13,894 nt of DNA, from the NCBI GenBank assembly GCA_000435195.1, contig FR880277.1:1-13894 (forward strand), read 5' to 3'. Position numbers and translations under genes: made by a program. The stretch's first letter is position 1. Every line of letters begins with the position of its first letter. Under the pieces are notes generated by a model. That model was not told where the DNA came from, searched no databases, and saw only the letters and a program-made list of their open reading frames with translations. Below, piece after piece: positions 13,541 to 13,894 of this stretch. Origin of the DNA: Clostridium sp. CAG:169. Its GTDB lineage: Bacteria > Bacillota > Clostridia > Oscillospirales > Ruminococcaceae.

Positions 13541-13585
13541 AAAAGCAAAAGCTCCCGCTTTTAAAAAGCGGGAGCTTTTGCTTTT
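13541..13585. terminator. Bidirectional intrinsic terminator with 20-bp perfect stem
   Basis: AAAAGCAAAAGCTCCCGCTT (13541-13560) and its exact complement (13566-13585) flank a 5-base loop. T-rich ends on both strands let it end the VTC operon and the convergent acetyltransferase gene. Confidence 0.93.
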
Positions 13586-13602
13586 GCCGATTTTATTTTC
13601 AC

Positions 13603-13894
13603 CTATTCTGTTTCATTCAAACGAACCATGTGGATGTGGTCCTCCCACACCCCATTGATTTTCAGATACTTCCGGCTGATTCCTTCCCGCACAAATCCGC
13701 ACTTTTCAGCGACTCCCAGCGAAGGGAGATTGCGCGGCATGATGTTCGCCTCAATGCGATGCAGTCCCAGTTCCTCAAAGGCGATGCGCACACATTCCTG
13801 CACCGCCTCGCTCATCAGACCCTGCCGAAGATGGTCCTTATCCAGCTTATACCCCAGAAAGCAGGAGCAAAAGCTGCCCCAAACGATACCATTG
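13603..13894 (-). CDS. RimJ/RimL-type GNAT acetyltransferase, N-terminus outside window
   Basis: The last 96 codons of a minus-strand gene that continues past the right edge. The frame is open to the window end and ends in TAG at 13603. The visible part shows GYKLDKDHLRQGLMSEAV, where RQGLMSEA is the acetyl-CoA loop (normally RxxGxM/A). ELGLHRIEANIMPRNLPSLG and VAEKCGFVREGISRKYLKIN follow, the RimJ-type motif with the Asn-x-x-S turn and a GF(V/R)xEG strand. The end, WEDHIHMVRLNE, is also typical. This family N-acetylates ribosomal proteins or small amines; the target cannot be told. The shared terminator suggests it is not part of the VTC operon. An internal ATG at 13815 is not the start. Confidence 0.88.
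   Translation of the reverse strand, partial: NGIVWGSFCSCFLGYKLDKDHLRQGLMSEAVQECVRIAFEELGLHRIEANIMPRNLPSLGVAEKCGFVREGISRKYLKINGVWEDHIHMVRLNETE

Overview
The window looks like a chromosomal segment of a Clostridia-type member of the Bacillota, most likely an Oscillospirales/Ruminococcaceae-like gut anaerobe. The grounds are strong GGAGG ribosome binding sites, sigma-A type promoters with TATAAT boxes and 17-base spacers, two TTG starts, compact genes, short U-rich intrinsic terminators, a Cys-rich protein with a BclA-like C-terminal half, and a VTC/DUF4956/Cthe_2159 gene set common in Clostridia. The exact taxon cannot be fixed from the sequence alone. No tRNA, rRNA, CRISPR array, transposase or phage gene was seen.

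Left part (1-2360): the 5' end of asnS (asparaginyl-tRNA synthetase, minus strand, cut by the window edge) is divergent from two small plus-strand genes of unknown function (1458-1883 and 1999-2295). Each small gene has its own promoter, and both promoters carry a similar TTCCCGGGG motif. A strong terminator closes the pair.

Middle part (2357-6762): a roughly 550-base low-coding stretch holds several hairpins and one or two doubtful mini-ORFs. It is followed by a Cys-rich, BclA-like protein gene with a structured leader and a possible sporulation-type promoter. Next come an Xaa-Pro aminopeptidase gene (M24, all metal ligands present) and a convergent low-specificity L-threonine aldolase gene, which share a bidirectional terminator.

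Right part (6847-13602): a minus-strand operon (GNAT acetyltransferase, OmpR-type response regulator, histidine kinase) is divergent from a plus-strand operon encoding a VTC-type polyphosphate polymerase-like enzyme, a DUF4956 membrane protein and a large Cthe_2159-like beta-helix lipoprotein. The kinase senses outside the membrane, and the divergent operon encodes a cytoplasmic enzyme, a membrane protein and an anchored surface polysaccharide-binding-type protein. A plausible inference is therefore one envelope-responsive module, with the two-component pair controlling the divergent genes. The intergenic region between them holds a clear promoter for the regulatory operon, a CTGAAA-N6-TTTCAG palindrome, and no convincing housekeeping promoter for the VTC operon. 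Two successive hairpin/terminator structures end the operon. The window closes with a partial RimJ/RimL-type acetyltransferase on the minus strand.
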